Assembly: GCA_964643045.1 (NCBI GenBank)
Contig: CAZXSC010000114.1
Span: 1-9,131, forward strand
DNA length: 9,131 nucleotides
Source of the DNA: TMED23 sp964643045
Lineage (GTDB): Bacteria > Pseudomonadota > Alphaproteobacteria > Rhodospirillales > UBA2165
Reading direction: 5' to 3'
The notes below the pieces were generated by a model, which made no database searches, had not been told where the DNA came from, and saw only the letters and a list, made by a program, of their open reading frames with translations. Every line of letters begins with the position of its first letter. The stretch's first letter is position 1. Of this stretch, positions 1 to 6,338 are shown piece after piece. A program made the translations under genes and the position numbers.

Positions 1-323
1 ATATGATATTCAATTGTCCCTTCAAGAACCATGAAAGTCTCAAAGGTGCCATTATGTGAGTGAAGACAAGGACCTTGACCGGGGGGCATAATAGAGACAA
101 ACATGGTTGAACCTGCCGCGCCTATAATGGGCGCCTGGTTACCAAAAGGGTTTTTAGTATCATCTAAAATAACCGGCATCAATTTTCTTGCATAAAAGAC
201 ATCCATGGCATCGAGACCTACCCAGGCCAAGTCATCTGCCGTCGACATCGGTTTTAGCTCAGAAAAACGGCTTACCCTTGCCTCAATTTCTTCTTTAGTT
301 GGCGTATAAATTGCGTTTCCCAT
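1..323 (-). CDS. Cupin-domain protein (N-terminal 107 residues, cut by the left edge)
   Basis: Small metal-binding beta-barrel (cupin) protein; the substrate is unknown. The ATG at 323 is preceded by a GGGGAG ribosome-binding site about nine bases upstream. The first 107 residues contain a complete cupin motif 1, G(X)5HXH(X)4E(X)6G, as Gly82, His88, His90, Glu95 and Gly102; in this family the two His and the Glu bind the metal. An unrecognised helical-looking segment of about 60 residues precedes the barrel. Motif 2, with the last His ligand, would lie outside the window. The gene follows the gentisate-dioxygenase-like bicupin on the same strand after 127 bases, with its own candidate promoter between, so the two may act on the same aromatic-type pathway or be partly co-transcribed. 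It could be a dioxygenase, an isomerase or only a binding protein. Membership of the cupin superfamily is secure; function is not. Confidence 0.8.
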   Translation of the reverse strand, partial: MGNAIYTPTKEEIEARVSRFSELKPMSTADDLAWVGLDAMDVFYARKLMPVILDDTKNPFGNQAPIIGAAGSTMFVSIMPPGQGPCLHSHNGTFETFMVLEGTIEYH

Positions 324-383
324 TATTTCTAACTCCCCATTATCGTGTCTGTTACTGTTATAGAAGAAACTTGCGTAAAGAGT

Positions 384-389
384 ATTATA
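384..389 (-). promoter_or_regulatory. Candidate -10 element (TATAAT) for the left cupin gene
   Basis: On the minus strand a perfect TATAAT lies about 60 bases upstream of the cupin ATG at 323. No good TTGACA-like -35 is seen at 16-18 bases; the hexamer at the 17-base spacing is AAATCT. A 6-base inverted repeat (AATCTA at 395-400, TAGATT at 406-411) overlaps that -35 position and could be an operator. The call is weak because the region is AT-rich. Confidence 0.35.
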
Positions 390-450
390 TAATCAATCTA
401 AATCCTAGATTTTCTTAAGTTAAGTCGAGAAAACTTTCCCAAGCGTCCTG

Positions 451-1422
451 TTAATCTGTAGAACTTTTCTCAAACGTTCGATACCATCCCAGCATTTCAA
501 TCAAAGGTTGATCTGTGATCTCTAGGAGAGTTGCCTTTCCAAAAGTTTGGTGCAAAAACGATTTCCAGGAAGGAACAGCAACAACATCACCCCTTTCCCA
601 CCCAAAAGAAGATCCTTCAACCTCCGTACTGCCGGATCCTTCTGCACAGACAAAGATATGGTTTGCGGTCGACTTTATCTCTCTTGTTCTCATCTTGCTT
701 TCAAAACGTTCCATATAAAGATCCATCGACGGTATTGAAGGCGTATCCAATTTTATGCGACAACCATATCGCCCATCGGCCCTTGGCGCTGCAGAGGTTA
801 ACAATTTTTCTACATCAGACCATTTTATATGAAATGGGGATTCCTCAATTGTTTCCATGGACTGGTAATCTTCGTCACGAACTTCAAAAAATATAGTCTT
901 AAGATTGGATACAAGTGGATCATCAAGAAAATCTATCCAAAAGGCAGGCAATTTTTCGCTATCATTGCCAAGTCCATGCCATACCCAATTCGGCGTCAAT
1001 ATTATGTCATTTGCCTCCATGTAAACTTTTTCACCATTTAATGTCGTAAAGGCGCCGTCGCTTTCTATAATGAAACGTCCCGCATTCACTGTATGTCTGT
1101 GAGCCCGCGCGAATTCATGTGGTGCAACCATTTGGTAGGATGCATGGATTGAATTTAAACTAGTACGTTTCTCATTAGCATCATTTGCCATTCGAATGTT
1201 GCGCCGCTCAGCTACACGCGGGTCAATACTTCTTGCCGCTGCACCCAACAAATCCTTGCCCTTTTCCCAACTCCATCTGCAGGCATTGAATTCATGTACC
1301 GGTTCAGGCTTCAAGCCACCTTCTCCAATCCAACCTGGAATAAACCCAGCTTTATATATTTGTGCGTCTCGCTCTTCGTCACTTTCAACCGATAGAGCTT
1401 CAGCCTCCTCCTGCTTATTCAC
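451..1422 (-). CDS. Gentisate 1,2-dioxygenase-like bicupin protein
   Basis: Resembles the gentisate/1-hydroxy-2-naphthoate/salicylate dioxygenase family, cytosolic Fe(II) enzymes that cleave the aromatic ring next to a carboxylate. With the GTG start at 1422 it has 323 residues, close to the family norm of about 340. The N-terminal cupin keeps the three-His iron site: His108 and His110 in AHRHT, and His149 in WVWHGLGN. The family's WxDxLDxPLV segment follows (Asp164, Asp167). The second cupin (about residues 250-312) matches the family's metal-free C-terminal barrel (EGSGST, then a GD-VPSW segment). The usual WHDHGN near the third His is WHGLGN here and WLDGLD is WIDFLD, so the substrate may not be gentisate. 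GTG at 1422 is preferred over an upstream TTG at 1434 because a GGAGG sits five bases before the GTG and would lie inside the longer frame. The cupin gene at 1-323 lies directly downstream. Family certain, exact substrate uncertain. Confidence 0.82.
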   Translation of the reverse strand: MNKQEEAEALSVESDEERDAQIYKAGFIPGWIGEGGLKPEPVHEFNACRWSWEKGKDLLGAAARSIDPRVAERRNIRMANDANEKRTSLNSIHASYQMVAPHEFARAHRHTVNAGRFIIESDGAFTTLNGEKVYMEANDIILTPNWVWHGLGNDSEKLPAFWIDFLDDPLVSNLKTIFFEVRDEDYQSMETIEESPFHIKWSDVEKLLTSAAPRADGRYGCRIKLDTPSIPSMDLYMERFESKMRTREIKSTANHIFVCAEGSGSTEVEGSSFGWERGDVVAVPSWKSFLHQTFGKATLLEITDQPLIEMLGWYRTFEKSSTD

Positions 1423-1425
1423 ATC

Positions 1426-1433
1426 TCCCTCCA
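1426..1433 (-). promoter_or_regulatory. Ribosome-binding site deciding the GTG start at 1422
   Basis: The minus strand reads TGGAGGGAGATGTG. The GGAGG core is five bases from the GTG at 1422. An ATG at 1424 meets TGA at once, and a TTG at 1434 overlaps the site itself, so GTG is the best start. A small hairpin (GTGCA at 1443-1447 with TGCAC at 1454-1458, six-base loop) lies about ten bases further upstream in the mRNA leader. Confidence 0.6.
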
Positions 1434-1528
1434 ATTATTTAGGTGCATATCCCTGCACAGAAATTACTAGTTTTATCCAACTTTTTGGGTTTTACAACTA
1501 AAGCGGCTTCCATTTCGATCAATTTAAA

Positions 1529-1536
1529 ATTATAAT
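1529..1536. promoter_or_regulatory. Symmetric -10-like element ATTATAAT, candidate divergent promoter
   Basis: The palindrome ATTATAAT gives a perfect TATAAT on the plus strand (1531-1536) and on the minus strand (1534-1529). The plus-strand copy would start transcription near 1543, just ahead of the leader ORF. The minus-strand copy would start near 1522, giving a roughly 100-base leader for the bicupin gene. No convincing -35 exists on either side (TTCCAT at 1508-1513 for the plus strand), and the tract is AT-rich, so this is only a candidate. Confidence 0.35.
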
Positions 1537-1554
1537 TGAGTAGAATTCAACAAC

Positions 1555-1570
1555 GAAAGGAGGTGATCCA
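1555..1570 (+). promoter_or_regulatory. Extended Shine-Dalgarno, 16-base complement of the 16S rRNA tail
   Basis: GAAAGGAGGTGATCCA is the exact reverse complement of the canonical 16S 3' end TGGATCACCTCCTTTC. It abuts an ATG at 1571, placing the GGAGG core seven bases from the start codon. Ordinary genes here show only 4-6 bases of pairing. The match stops at 16 bases, so this is not an rRNA gene fragment. Confidence 0.75.
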
Positions 1571-1651
1571 ATGTCATTTGATTTGGAAGCTAATTTGATT
1601 AGCCGAATCACTGACTTGAGGCAGAGGAGCAGCCTTTTCTGTCACAGTTAG
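1571..1651 (+). CDS. Leader peptide or small protein, 26 residues
   Basis: A short ORF (ATG 1571, TAG 1649-1651) placed directly after the extended ribosome-binding site. The peptide begins MSFDLEANL and ends RSSLFCHS. It is amphipathic-looking, with Arg at 12, 17 and 19 and a Ser-rich tail, but no single amino acid is enriched enough to name a classical attenuator such as a Trp or His leader. Its 3' half can fold into a hairpin (1622-1629 with 1634-1641, loop CAGC, two G-U pairs). A GGAGG follows the stop codon, and an intrinsic terminator begins about 43 bases later. This order suggests translation-controlled attenuation of the downstream genes, or a free-standing small-protein/small-RNA gene. 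I do not recognise the peptide. Its reality rests on the ribosome-binding site and context. Confidence 0.55.
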   Translation: MSFDLEANLISRITDLRQRSSLFCHS

Positions 1652-1694
1652 TAGGAGGTTTTGAAACCAGGGCAATCAATAGCCCAATCAGGAA

Positions 1695-1724
1695 GGGGAA
1701 CACCACCGAGGTGTTCTCCTTTTT
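1695..1724 (+). terminator. Intrinsic terminator or attenuator
   Basis: Stem GGGGAACACC (1695-1704) pairs with GGTGTTCTCC (1710-1719) over ten base pairs with one G-U, closing a five-base loop ACCGA, followed by TTTTT (1720-1724). It lies 44 bases after the leader ORF stop and 144 bases before the secreted-protein ATG, so transcription from the leader promoter would have to pass it. A weaker hairpin, GGGC 1670-1673 with GCCC 1682-1685, precedes it and could take part in an alternative fold. Confidence 0.75.
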
Positions 1725-1867
1725 CTGGCCAAACTATTATTAAGAGAGATAAATCAAAAGTGTTGAAGATTTTTGAGAAGGCGGAAATAATTAAAACTGG
1801 GAGTGAAGTTAATCATGACAAAACTAGCAAATTCTATCAGGAATCCAATAGATTCTTAAAACACAAT

Positions 1868-2323
1868 ATGAATCTTATTTTTTTTCTTATAATTTTTGCG
1901 TACATTGGCCACGCCTTTGCTGGCGATTTAAGTCGAACTAAGCCCCACCCATCATTATCTGCAAAAGATGTTGTTCAAATCGTCATGAATGCACTCAAGA
2001 ATAATGACACGCCAACAAAAAATAGAGGTGTCGTCGTAACTTTCAATTTTTCATCGCCCGCAAATAAACAACATACTGGTCCGCTAGAGCGGTTTAATAT
2101 CATGATCAGAAGTAAAACCTATAGTCCAATGATCAATCATCGTAAGGCAGTATATGAAAAATATAATGTGGAGGGTCTTAACGCGAGTATTGACGTGATA
2201 TTAATTTCTGCTCGCGGGAAAACATTAGGATATCGTTTCAGGCTATCGAAACAAACCGGTAATCTTTTTAATGGCAGTTGGATGGCCGACAGCGTGATGC
2301 CAATACAAGCTTTAACCATTTAA
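1868..2323 (+). CDS. Secreted/periplasmic DUF4864-type protein
   Basis: A 151-residue protein whose function is unknown in its family. Residues 1-18 form a signal peptide: a hydrophobic core LIFFLIIFAYIG, then the AFA signal-peptidase I motif (Ala16, Ala18), with cleavage expected before Gly19. The mature part matches what I know of DUF4864: an SAKDVVQIVMNALKNND helix, FNFSSPANKQHTGPLERF around residues 62-79, a Y-P-M segment, and a closing GSWMADSVMP near the C-terminus. The frame is open upstream to a TTG at 1661, but those 69 codons cross the terminator and would bury the signal peptide, so ATG 1868 is chosen. That ATG lacks a nearby ribosome-binding site; a tiny ORF (1815-1859) ending eight bases before it could couple translation. 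The M24-fold gene follows after 41 bases on the same strand, probably in one transcript. Signal peptide confident, DUF4864 assignment fairly so. Confidence 0.68.
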   Translation: MNLIFFLIIFAYIGHAFAGDLSRTKPHPSLSAKDVVQIVMNALKNNDTPTKNRGVVVTFNFSSPANKQHTGPLERFNIMIRSKTYSPMINHRKAVYEKYNVEGLNASIDVILISARGKTLGYRFRLSKQTGNLFNGSWMADSVMPIQALTI

Positions 2324-2364
2324 GGAAATTATTCAAATTCAACCTAAATTTCAAGAGAGTTAAT

Positions 2365-3561
2365 ATGCAAAAAAATAATATAGGGATCCATCAACTCAGC
2401 AATCATGAACGCACAATACTCGATGCACCCTACCCAAAATTCTCTGTTGATGAATTGCTACAGCGCCGAAATCGTTTAATGGCTGAGATGATTAGCCAAA
2501 ACGTAGATGCTGTAATCGCCGCGGAGTTCCTTTTTACAGGATCTGCTGTCCATTGGCTGACCAATTGGCCAGCAACGACAGCTACAATTACTATTATTGT
2601 TCCTAATAAACCTGTGCATGTTGTTGTCGAACACTATAACCACCTCCCCCACGCCAGGAAAATGGTAACTGAGGCTGAAATAACTTGGGGGGAGCGCAAG
2701 CCTTTGGAAGTTGTTAGAGATTCACTTAAAAAAATACACCCGTCGATCAAGCGTTTGGGTGTAATTGGACGCTTATCACCTAATGAACAAAAAACCGCAG
2801 CCGAGAATGTGGATGAAATAATAGACTTTAATCCAGTTTATAATCACTTGCGCCTTGTTAAATCAGAGGAAGAAATTAATTGGATGCGCATTGGCGCCTT
2901 ATTTTCAGACATGGCTCTTGATGCAATGATAACAAATGTTGAGCCGGGCATAACTGAAAGAGAACTATCCGCCAAAACACAGGCAGCTTATCTTCCCCAT
3001 GGAGGTGCCCATGTTATTGAGTTTATGGGTGTAACATCAATGGAAGATCCAGATTGCTGCGTTCCCCCTCAGTTTCCGTCAACAAGAAAAATAGAAAGGG
3101 GAGATGTATTAGTGACCGAGATTACATCACATTTCTGGAATTATCCTGGTCAGGTTTTGCGAACCATCGCGGTCCAAGAACCACCCACACCTCTTTATCA
3201 AGAGTTGCATGAAGTCGCCGAACAAGTGCGAACAAAAATTGAAACTGCCCTTAGACCAGGCTGTACAGCTGAAGAGATATTTGAATTATCCTCCGTGATT
3301 GAGGAAGCCGGTTTCTCAATCTGGGATGACTTAACGCACGGCTATGGAGGGGGATATTTAGCACCCGTCTTAGGCTGTGCAAGTCGCCCTGCAGGTCCAG
3401 TACCCAATTTTAAATTTGAAAAGAATATGACGCTCGTGGTACAACCCAACATAATTACAAACGATGCCAAAGCCGGAGTGCAGACGGGTGGTTTAGTAAA
3501 AATTACAGAAACCGGTGCCGAACGTATGCAGCATTATCCAAACGGTCTTATAAGAGTCTAA
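2365..3561 (+). CDS. Peptidase M24/creatinase-fold protein with degenerate metal site
   Basis: 398 residues, the usual size of two-domain prolidase/creatinase relatives. It has a Creatinase_N-type domain (about residues 30-160, opening LLQRRNRLMAEM) and a pita-bread catalytic domain (about 165-395, opening VKSEEEINWMR). Active M24 peptidases bind two metals through Asp, Asp, His, Glu, Glu. Here the corresponding positions appear to be Glu252 (in VTEIT), Gln263 (YPGQVLRT), His325 (THGYGGGY), Gln360 (VVQPN) and a Gly at 375/376 (QTGGLVKIT). Only the His is clearly kept. Creatinase and some other members of this fold hydrolyse C-N bonds without metal, so this may be a metal-independent amidohydrolase rather than an Xaa-Pro peptidase. 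ATG 2365 follows AAGAGAG by five bases; a longer frame from 2278 would overlap the previous gene. It sits between the secreted protein and the CocE-type hydrolase. Fold secure, reaction unknown. Confidence 0.8.
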   Translation: MQKNNIGIHQLSNHERTILDAPYPKFSVDELLQRRNRLMAEMISQNVDAVIAAEFLFTGSAVHWLTNWPATTATITIIVPNKPVHVVVEHYNHLPHARKMVTEAEITWGERKPLEVVRDSLKKIHPSIKRLGVIGRLSPNEQKTAAENVDEIIDFNPVYNHLRLVKSEEEINWMRIGALFSDMALDAMITNVEPGITERELSAKTQAAYLPHGGAHVIEFMGVTSMEDPDCCVPPQFPSTRKIERGDVLVTEITSHFWNYPGQVLRTIAVQEPPTPLYQELHEVAEQVRTKIETALRPGCTAEEIFELSSVIEEAGFSIWDDLTHGYGGGYLAPVLGCASRPAGPVPNFKFEKNMTLVVQPNIITNDAKAGVQTGGLVKITETGAERMQHYPNGLIRV

Positions 3562-3642
3562 ATTCAATTGATGATACCTCTTAATTGTTCTATTTTTCGT
3601 GTTGCGTTTCTAAGGTAGAATGAACATAAAAGATCGGAAAAA

Positions 3643-5379
3643 ATGACTTTCAAAGATCAGGATAATATGAAAATAGCGTGGGACTTTCCCATTGAAATGG
3701 ATGATGGGTTAGAACTCCGCGCCGATATATATCGCCCAGAAAATGATGGTCAATATCCCGTTATTTTAACTTACGGACCATATGCAAAAGGTCTCTCCTT
3801 TCAGGAAGGCTACCCCTCAGCATGGGAACGAATGGCTGAGTTACATCCCGATGTAACTGCAGGCTCTAGCAATATATACCAAGCCTGGGAATTAGCGGAT
3901 CCTGAAAAATGGGTGCCTAATAATTATATTTGCCTCCGCGTTGATTCCCGAGGATGTGGCTCATCTCCAGGATTTGTAGACCCCTTCTCACCGAGAGAAA
4001 CCAAAGACTTTTATAATTGTATTGAATGGGCAGGTAGGCAGTCTTGGTCGAATGGCAAAGTTGGTCTCCTTGGCATTTCTTACTACGGCATAAATCAGTG
4101 GCATGTAGCCACCCTCCAGCCACCACATCTGACTGCCATGTGCATTTGGGAAGGCGCCGCCGACTGGTACCGGGACATGACACACCACGGTGGTATATTA
4201 TCTACGTTCTGGGACAATTGGTACGACATGCAGGTTAAAACCGTACAGTATGGTCTTGGGGAAAATGGACCTAAAAGCGCGGTAACCGGCCTACCGGCTT
4301 GTGGTGATATAACTATGAGTGAGGAACAACTAGCAAAACAACGATGTAACTTTGGCGACGAAATTTTTGATCATCCTCTCGATGATAACTACCACAAAGA
4401 GCGGTCTCCTATATGGGAGAGAGTAAAAACGCCAATGCTATCGTCGGCAAATTGGGGAGGACAAGGATTACATCCCAGGGGTAACTTCGAAGGGTTTTGT
4501 CGTGCGACTGCGAAAGACAAGTGGCTGGAAGTCCATGGCATCGAGCATTGGACGGAATTTTATACTGATTATGGAGTAAATCTTCAAAAAAGATTCTTTG
4601 ACCATTACCTCCACGGCATCGATAACGGCTGGGCCGATCAACCAAAGGTACAATTGTTAATCCGTCATATAGATCATTTTGAAAAACGTATGGAAGAAGA
4701 TTGGCCTATCCCCCGGACCAAGTGGACTAAGTTTTATTTAGATTTAGACAATCTTAGTCTAAGTACAGAATCTCCTAAAAAAGAGCAAAAAATCAGCTAC
4801 GAAGCGCTCGGGGATGGCATCACATTCTATTCTGATCCCCTTACAACGGAGACTGAAATTACAGGCCCGTCAGCTCTCAAAACCAACATTTCTTCCTCCA
4901 CCACAGATGCCGATATTTTTGTTGTATTGCAGATTTTCGCGCCAAATGGTGAAGAAGTCGTCTTCCAGGGGGCAATTGACCCACACACTCCTATTGGCCA
5001 GGGCTGGCTTCGAGCCTCCCACCGAAAATTGGATCCTGATTTGTCTCTGCCATATCGTCCCTATCATACCCATGATGAACGCAAACCCCTGATACCTGAT
5101 GAAATTGTAAGTCTCGATATTGAAATTTGGCCAACATCGATCGTGATACCGGTCGGATACAGCATCGCCGTATTAATTCGTAGTCGCGATTATGAACATT
5201 CAGGCAAAAGTGGGGGACGATTATCAAATTTTAAGAACGAACTCAAGGGGTGCGGACCTTTTCTCCATAATGATCCACGCGACCGCCCGGAACATGTTTT
5301 CGGGGGTACGAACTACCTACATAATACTGCAAATGAAAAATCATTCATTACCTTGCCAATTATCCCCAAGATTGGTTGA
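3643..5379 (+). CDS. CocE/NonD-type alpha/beta hydrolase (X-Pro dipeptidyl-peptidase S15 family)
   Basis: 578 residues, typical of this serine hydrolase family, which cleaves esters or amides. Domains in order: an alpha/beta-hydrolase core with DGLELRADIYRP (about 21-32) and the DSRGCGSSPG oxyanion-side loop (101-110); nucleophile Ser146 in GISYYG; a cap region (about 170-260); the catalytic His segment EVHGIEHW (His302); and a C-terminal jelly-roll domain (about 360-575). In cocaine esterase the acid Asp sits in a GWYD motif. The equivalent here is ANWGGQGLH (269-277) with no Asp, so the acid may come from elsewhere. There is no signal peptide, so it is probably cytosolic. It lies 81 bases after the M24-fold gene on the same strand and may share its transcript. 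ATG 3643 has only a weak GGAAAAA upstream; the ATG at 3667, with AGGA four bases before it, is an alternative. Substrate unknown. Confidence 0.85.
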   Translation: MTFKDQDNMKIAWDFPIEMDDGLELRADIYRPENDGQYPVILTYGPYAKGLSFQEGYPSAWERMAELHPDVTAGSSNIYQAWELADPEKWVPNNYICLRVDSRGCGSSPGFVDPFSPRETKDFYNCIEWAGRQSWSNGKVGLLGISYYGINQWHVATLQPPHLTAMCIWEGAADWYRDMTHHGGILSTFWDNWYDMQVKTVQYGLGENGPKSAVTGLPACGDITMSEEQLAKQRCNFGDEIFDHPLDDNYHKERSPIWERVKTPMLSSANWGGQGLHPRGNFEGFCRATAKDKWLEVHGIEHWTEFYTDYGVNLQKRFFDHYLHGIDNGWADQPKVQLLIRHIDHFEKRMEEDWPIPRTKWTKFYLDLDNLSLSTESPKKEQKISYEALGDGITFYSDPLTTETEITGPSALKTNISSSTTDADIFVVLQIFAPNGEEVVFQGAIDPHTPIGQGWLRASHRKLDPDLSLPYRPYHTHDERKPLIPDEIVSLDIEIWPTSIVIPVGYSIAVLIRSRDYEHSGKSGGRLSNFKNELKGCGPFLHNDPRDRPEHVFGGTNYLHNTANEKSFITLPIIPKIG

Positions 5380-5405
5380 GAGTATCAAACCACCCGAATA
5401 CTCTC
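5378..5405. terminator. Hairpin between convergent genes, possible bidirectional terminator
   Basis: GAGAGTAT (5378-5385) pairs perfectly with ATACTCTC (5398-5405) across a 12-base loop. It starts within the hydrolase stop codon and lies 33 bases beyond the stop of the opposing EamA gene. Neither side has a clean run of T, so termination is plausible from position only. Confidence 0.35.
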
Positions 5406-5438
5406 CTATTAGTTTAACCAATAACCATAAAAATTTAT

Positions 5439-6332
5439 TCAGTTAATTTGTTGGCCTTTTGAGCCAAAATAAAGACCGGATAAAATAAGGGGAAACCCAA
5501 TAGCATGATAGAACTCAAATTTTTCATCCAAAATGATAATTGCAAGGATTGAGCCGATAATCGGTAACATATAAGAGACTTGTCCCGCTTTGTTCCCTCC
5601 CGCAATTTCAACAGCCCGGTTATAACAAAGATAAGCTACAATTGAAGCAATGCATCCCAAATAAAGTACACCGCCAACAGTTTCAATTAATAATGGTGTC
5701 GGTTTTATGAACAAGAACTCCCAAACATAAAACGGAAGCAAAATTATCGCGCCAAGAACAATGGTGACTAAAAGAAAACTGGCGGGATGCATATTTGGAC
5801 GCTTTTTTAATAAAACAGTGAAGATTGCCCAGCAGACGGTAGCCAACACAATCCATAAATCACCCTTATTAAATTGAAGCGATAAAAGGCGTGATAAGTC
5901 GCCTCTCATTATAATAGTTACGATCCCAACCAAAGCTAAAAAAAATCCAACGCCTTGTTTAACAGTAATTCCCTGGTGGAGAAGAAATATAGACAGCAAA
6001 ACAATAATCGCTGGCCGCGATGCGTTTATGAGTAATGAGTTAATAGCAGTCGTTGAAAGCAGTCCATAATACAACAGAGTATTGTAAGCGGTAACACTTA
6101 ATACTGATAAAACCAATAAGATAAACCAATTCTCTTTCACTTTTGGAAGATCTTCCCTAAGATGAGGCCACGCTATTATCATTAAGATTGGAATGGCAAC
6201 CATCCATCGCCAGAAAGCTAGCCCTATTGGGGGAACAACATCATTGAGCCCTCTCGCAGTAATTGCATTTCCCGACCAGGCTAGTGCCGTTAGCGCCATC
6301 AATATATAAGCGTGGTTCCAGACAAATTTCAT
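5439..6332 (-). CDS. EamA/DMT-family transporter (10 membrane segments)
   Basis: 297 residues, the standard size of the drug/metabolite transporter superfamily, with two EamA repeats of five membrane helices each (about residues 8-142 and 158-292). Family hallmarks are WSGNAITARGL at the end of helix 1 (19-29), PPIGLAFWRW entering helix 2 (34-43), and the second-repeat GQVSYMLPIIG segment (250-260). Members usually export amino acids, nucleosides or other metabolites from the cytoplasm across the inner membrane; the substrate cannot be predicted here. The ATG at 6332 lies six bases after the stop of the DUF938 gene and lacks its own clear ribosome-binding site, so translation is probably coupled to that gene. 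It converges on the CocE-type hydrolase gene. Family assignment is firm. Confidence 0.88.
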   Translation of the reverse strand: MKFVWNHAYILMALTALAWSGNAITARGLNDVVPPIGLAFWRWMVAIPILMIIAWPHLREDLPKVKENWFILLVLSVLSVTAYNTLLYYGLLSTTAINSLLINASRPAIIVLLSIFLLHQGITVKQGVGFFLALVGIVTIIMRGDLSRLLSLQFNKGDLWIVLATVCWAIFTVLLKKRPNMHPASFLLVTIVLGAIILLPFYVWEFLFIKPTPLLIETVGGVLYLGCIASIVAYLCYNRAVEIAGGNKAGQVSYMLPIIGSILAIIILDEKFEFYHAIGFPLILSGLYFGSKGQQIN

Positions 6333-6338
6333 TTTAAA

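Larger units (their letters stand above)
1423..1867. other. Divergent intergenic/leader region between the bicupin gene and the secreted-protein gene
   Basis: This 445-base stretch separates the minus-strand bicupin gene from the plus-strand DUF4864 gene. It holds the bicupin ribosome-binding site, a symmetric ATTATAAT element at 1529-1536, a 26-codon leader ORF with an extended ribosome-binding site, and an intrinsic terminator at 1695-1724. From 1725 to 1867 I see only AT-rich leader sequence. It includes a 14-codon ORF (1815-1859) preceded by GGGAG at 1799-1803 and ending eight bases before the next gene's ATG. A plus-strand reading frame open from 1661 runs through the terminator into the next gene, but its first 69 codons look non-coding. 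Confidence 0.6.

Noticed and set aside
1423..1434. TTG at 1434 as the start of the bicupin gene
   Set aside because: The TTG overlaps the GGAGG that serves the GTG at 1422, and nothing suitable lies upstream of it.
1555..1570. A fragment of a 16S rRNA gene 3' end on the minus strand
   Set aside because: The match ends at exactly 16 bases on both sides and lies at perfect Shine-Dalgarno spacing from an ATG, so a ribosome-binding site explains it better.
1661..1867. A 69-codon N-terminal extension of the secreted protein from TTG 1661, with GGAGG two bases upstream
   Set aside because: It runs through the 10-bp intrinsic terminator, buries a clear signal peptide, and the ribosome-binding site is too close to the TTG.
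2278..2364. A 29-codon extension of the M24-fold gene from ATG 2278
   Set aside because: It overlaps the end of the preceding gene in another frame and has low-complexity basic sequence without a ribosome-binding site.
3562..3642. A sigma70 promoter in the gap before the CocE-type gene (TAGAAT at 3616-3621)
   Set aside because: No -35-like hexamer at 16-18 bases; TTGTTC at 3585-3590 is 25 bases away, so read-through from upstream is as likely.
3917..4188. Minus-strand open frames inside the CocE-type hydrolase gene
   Set aside because: They lie opposite the nucleophile and cap region of a clearly coding gene and show no recognisable domain.
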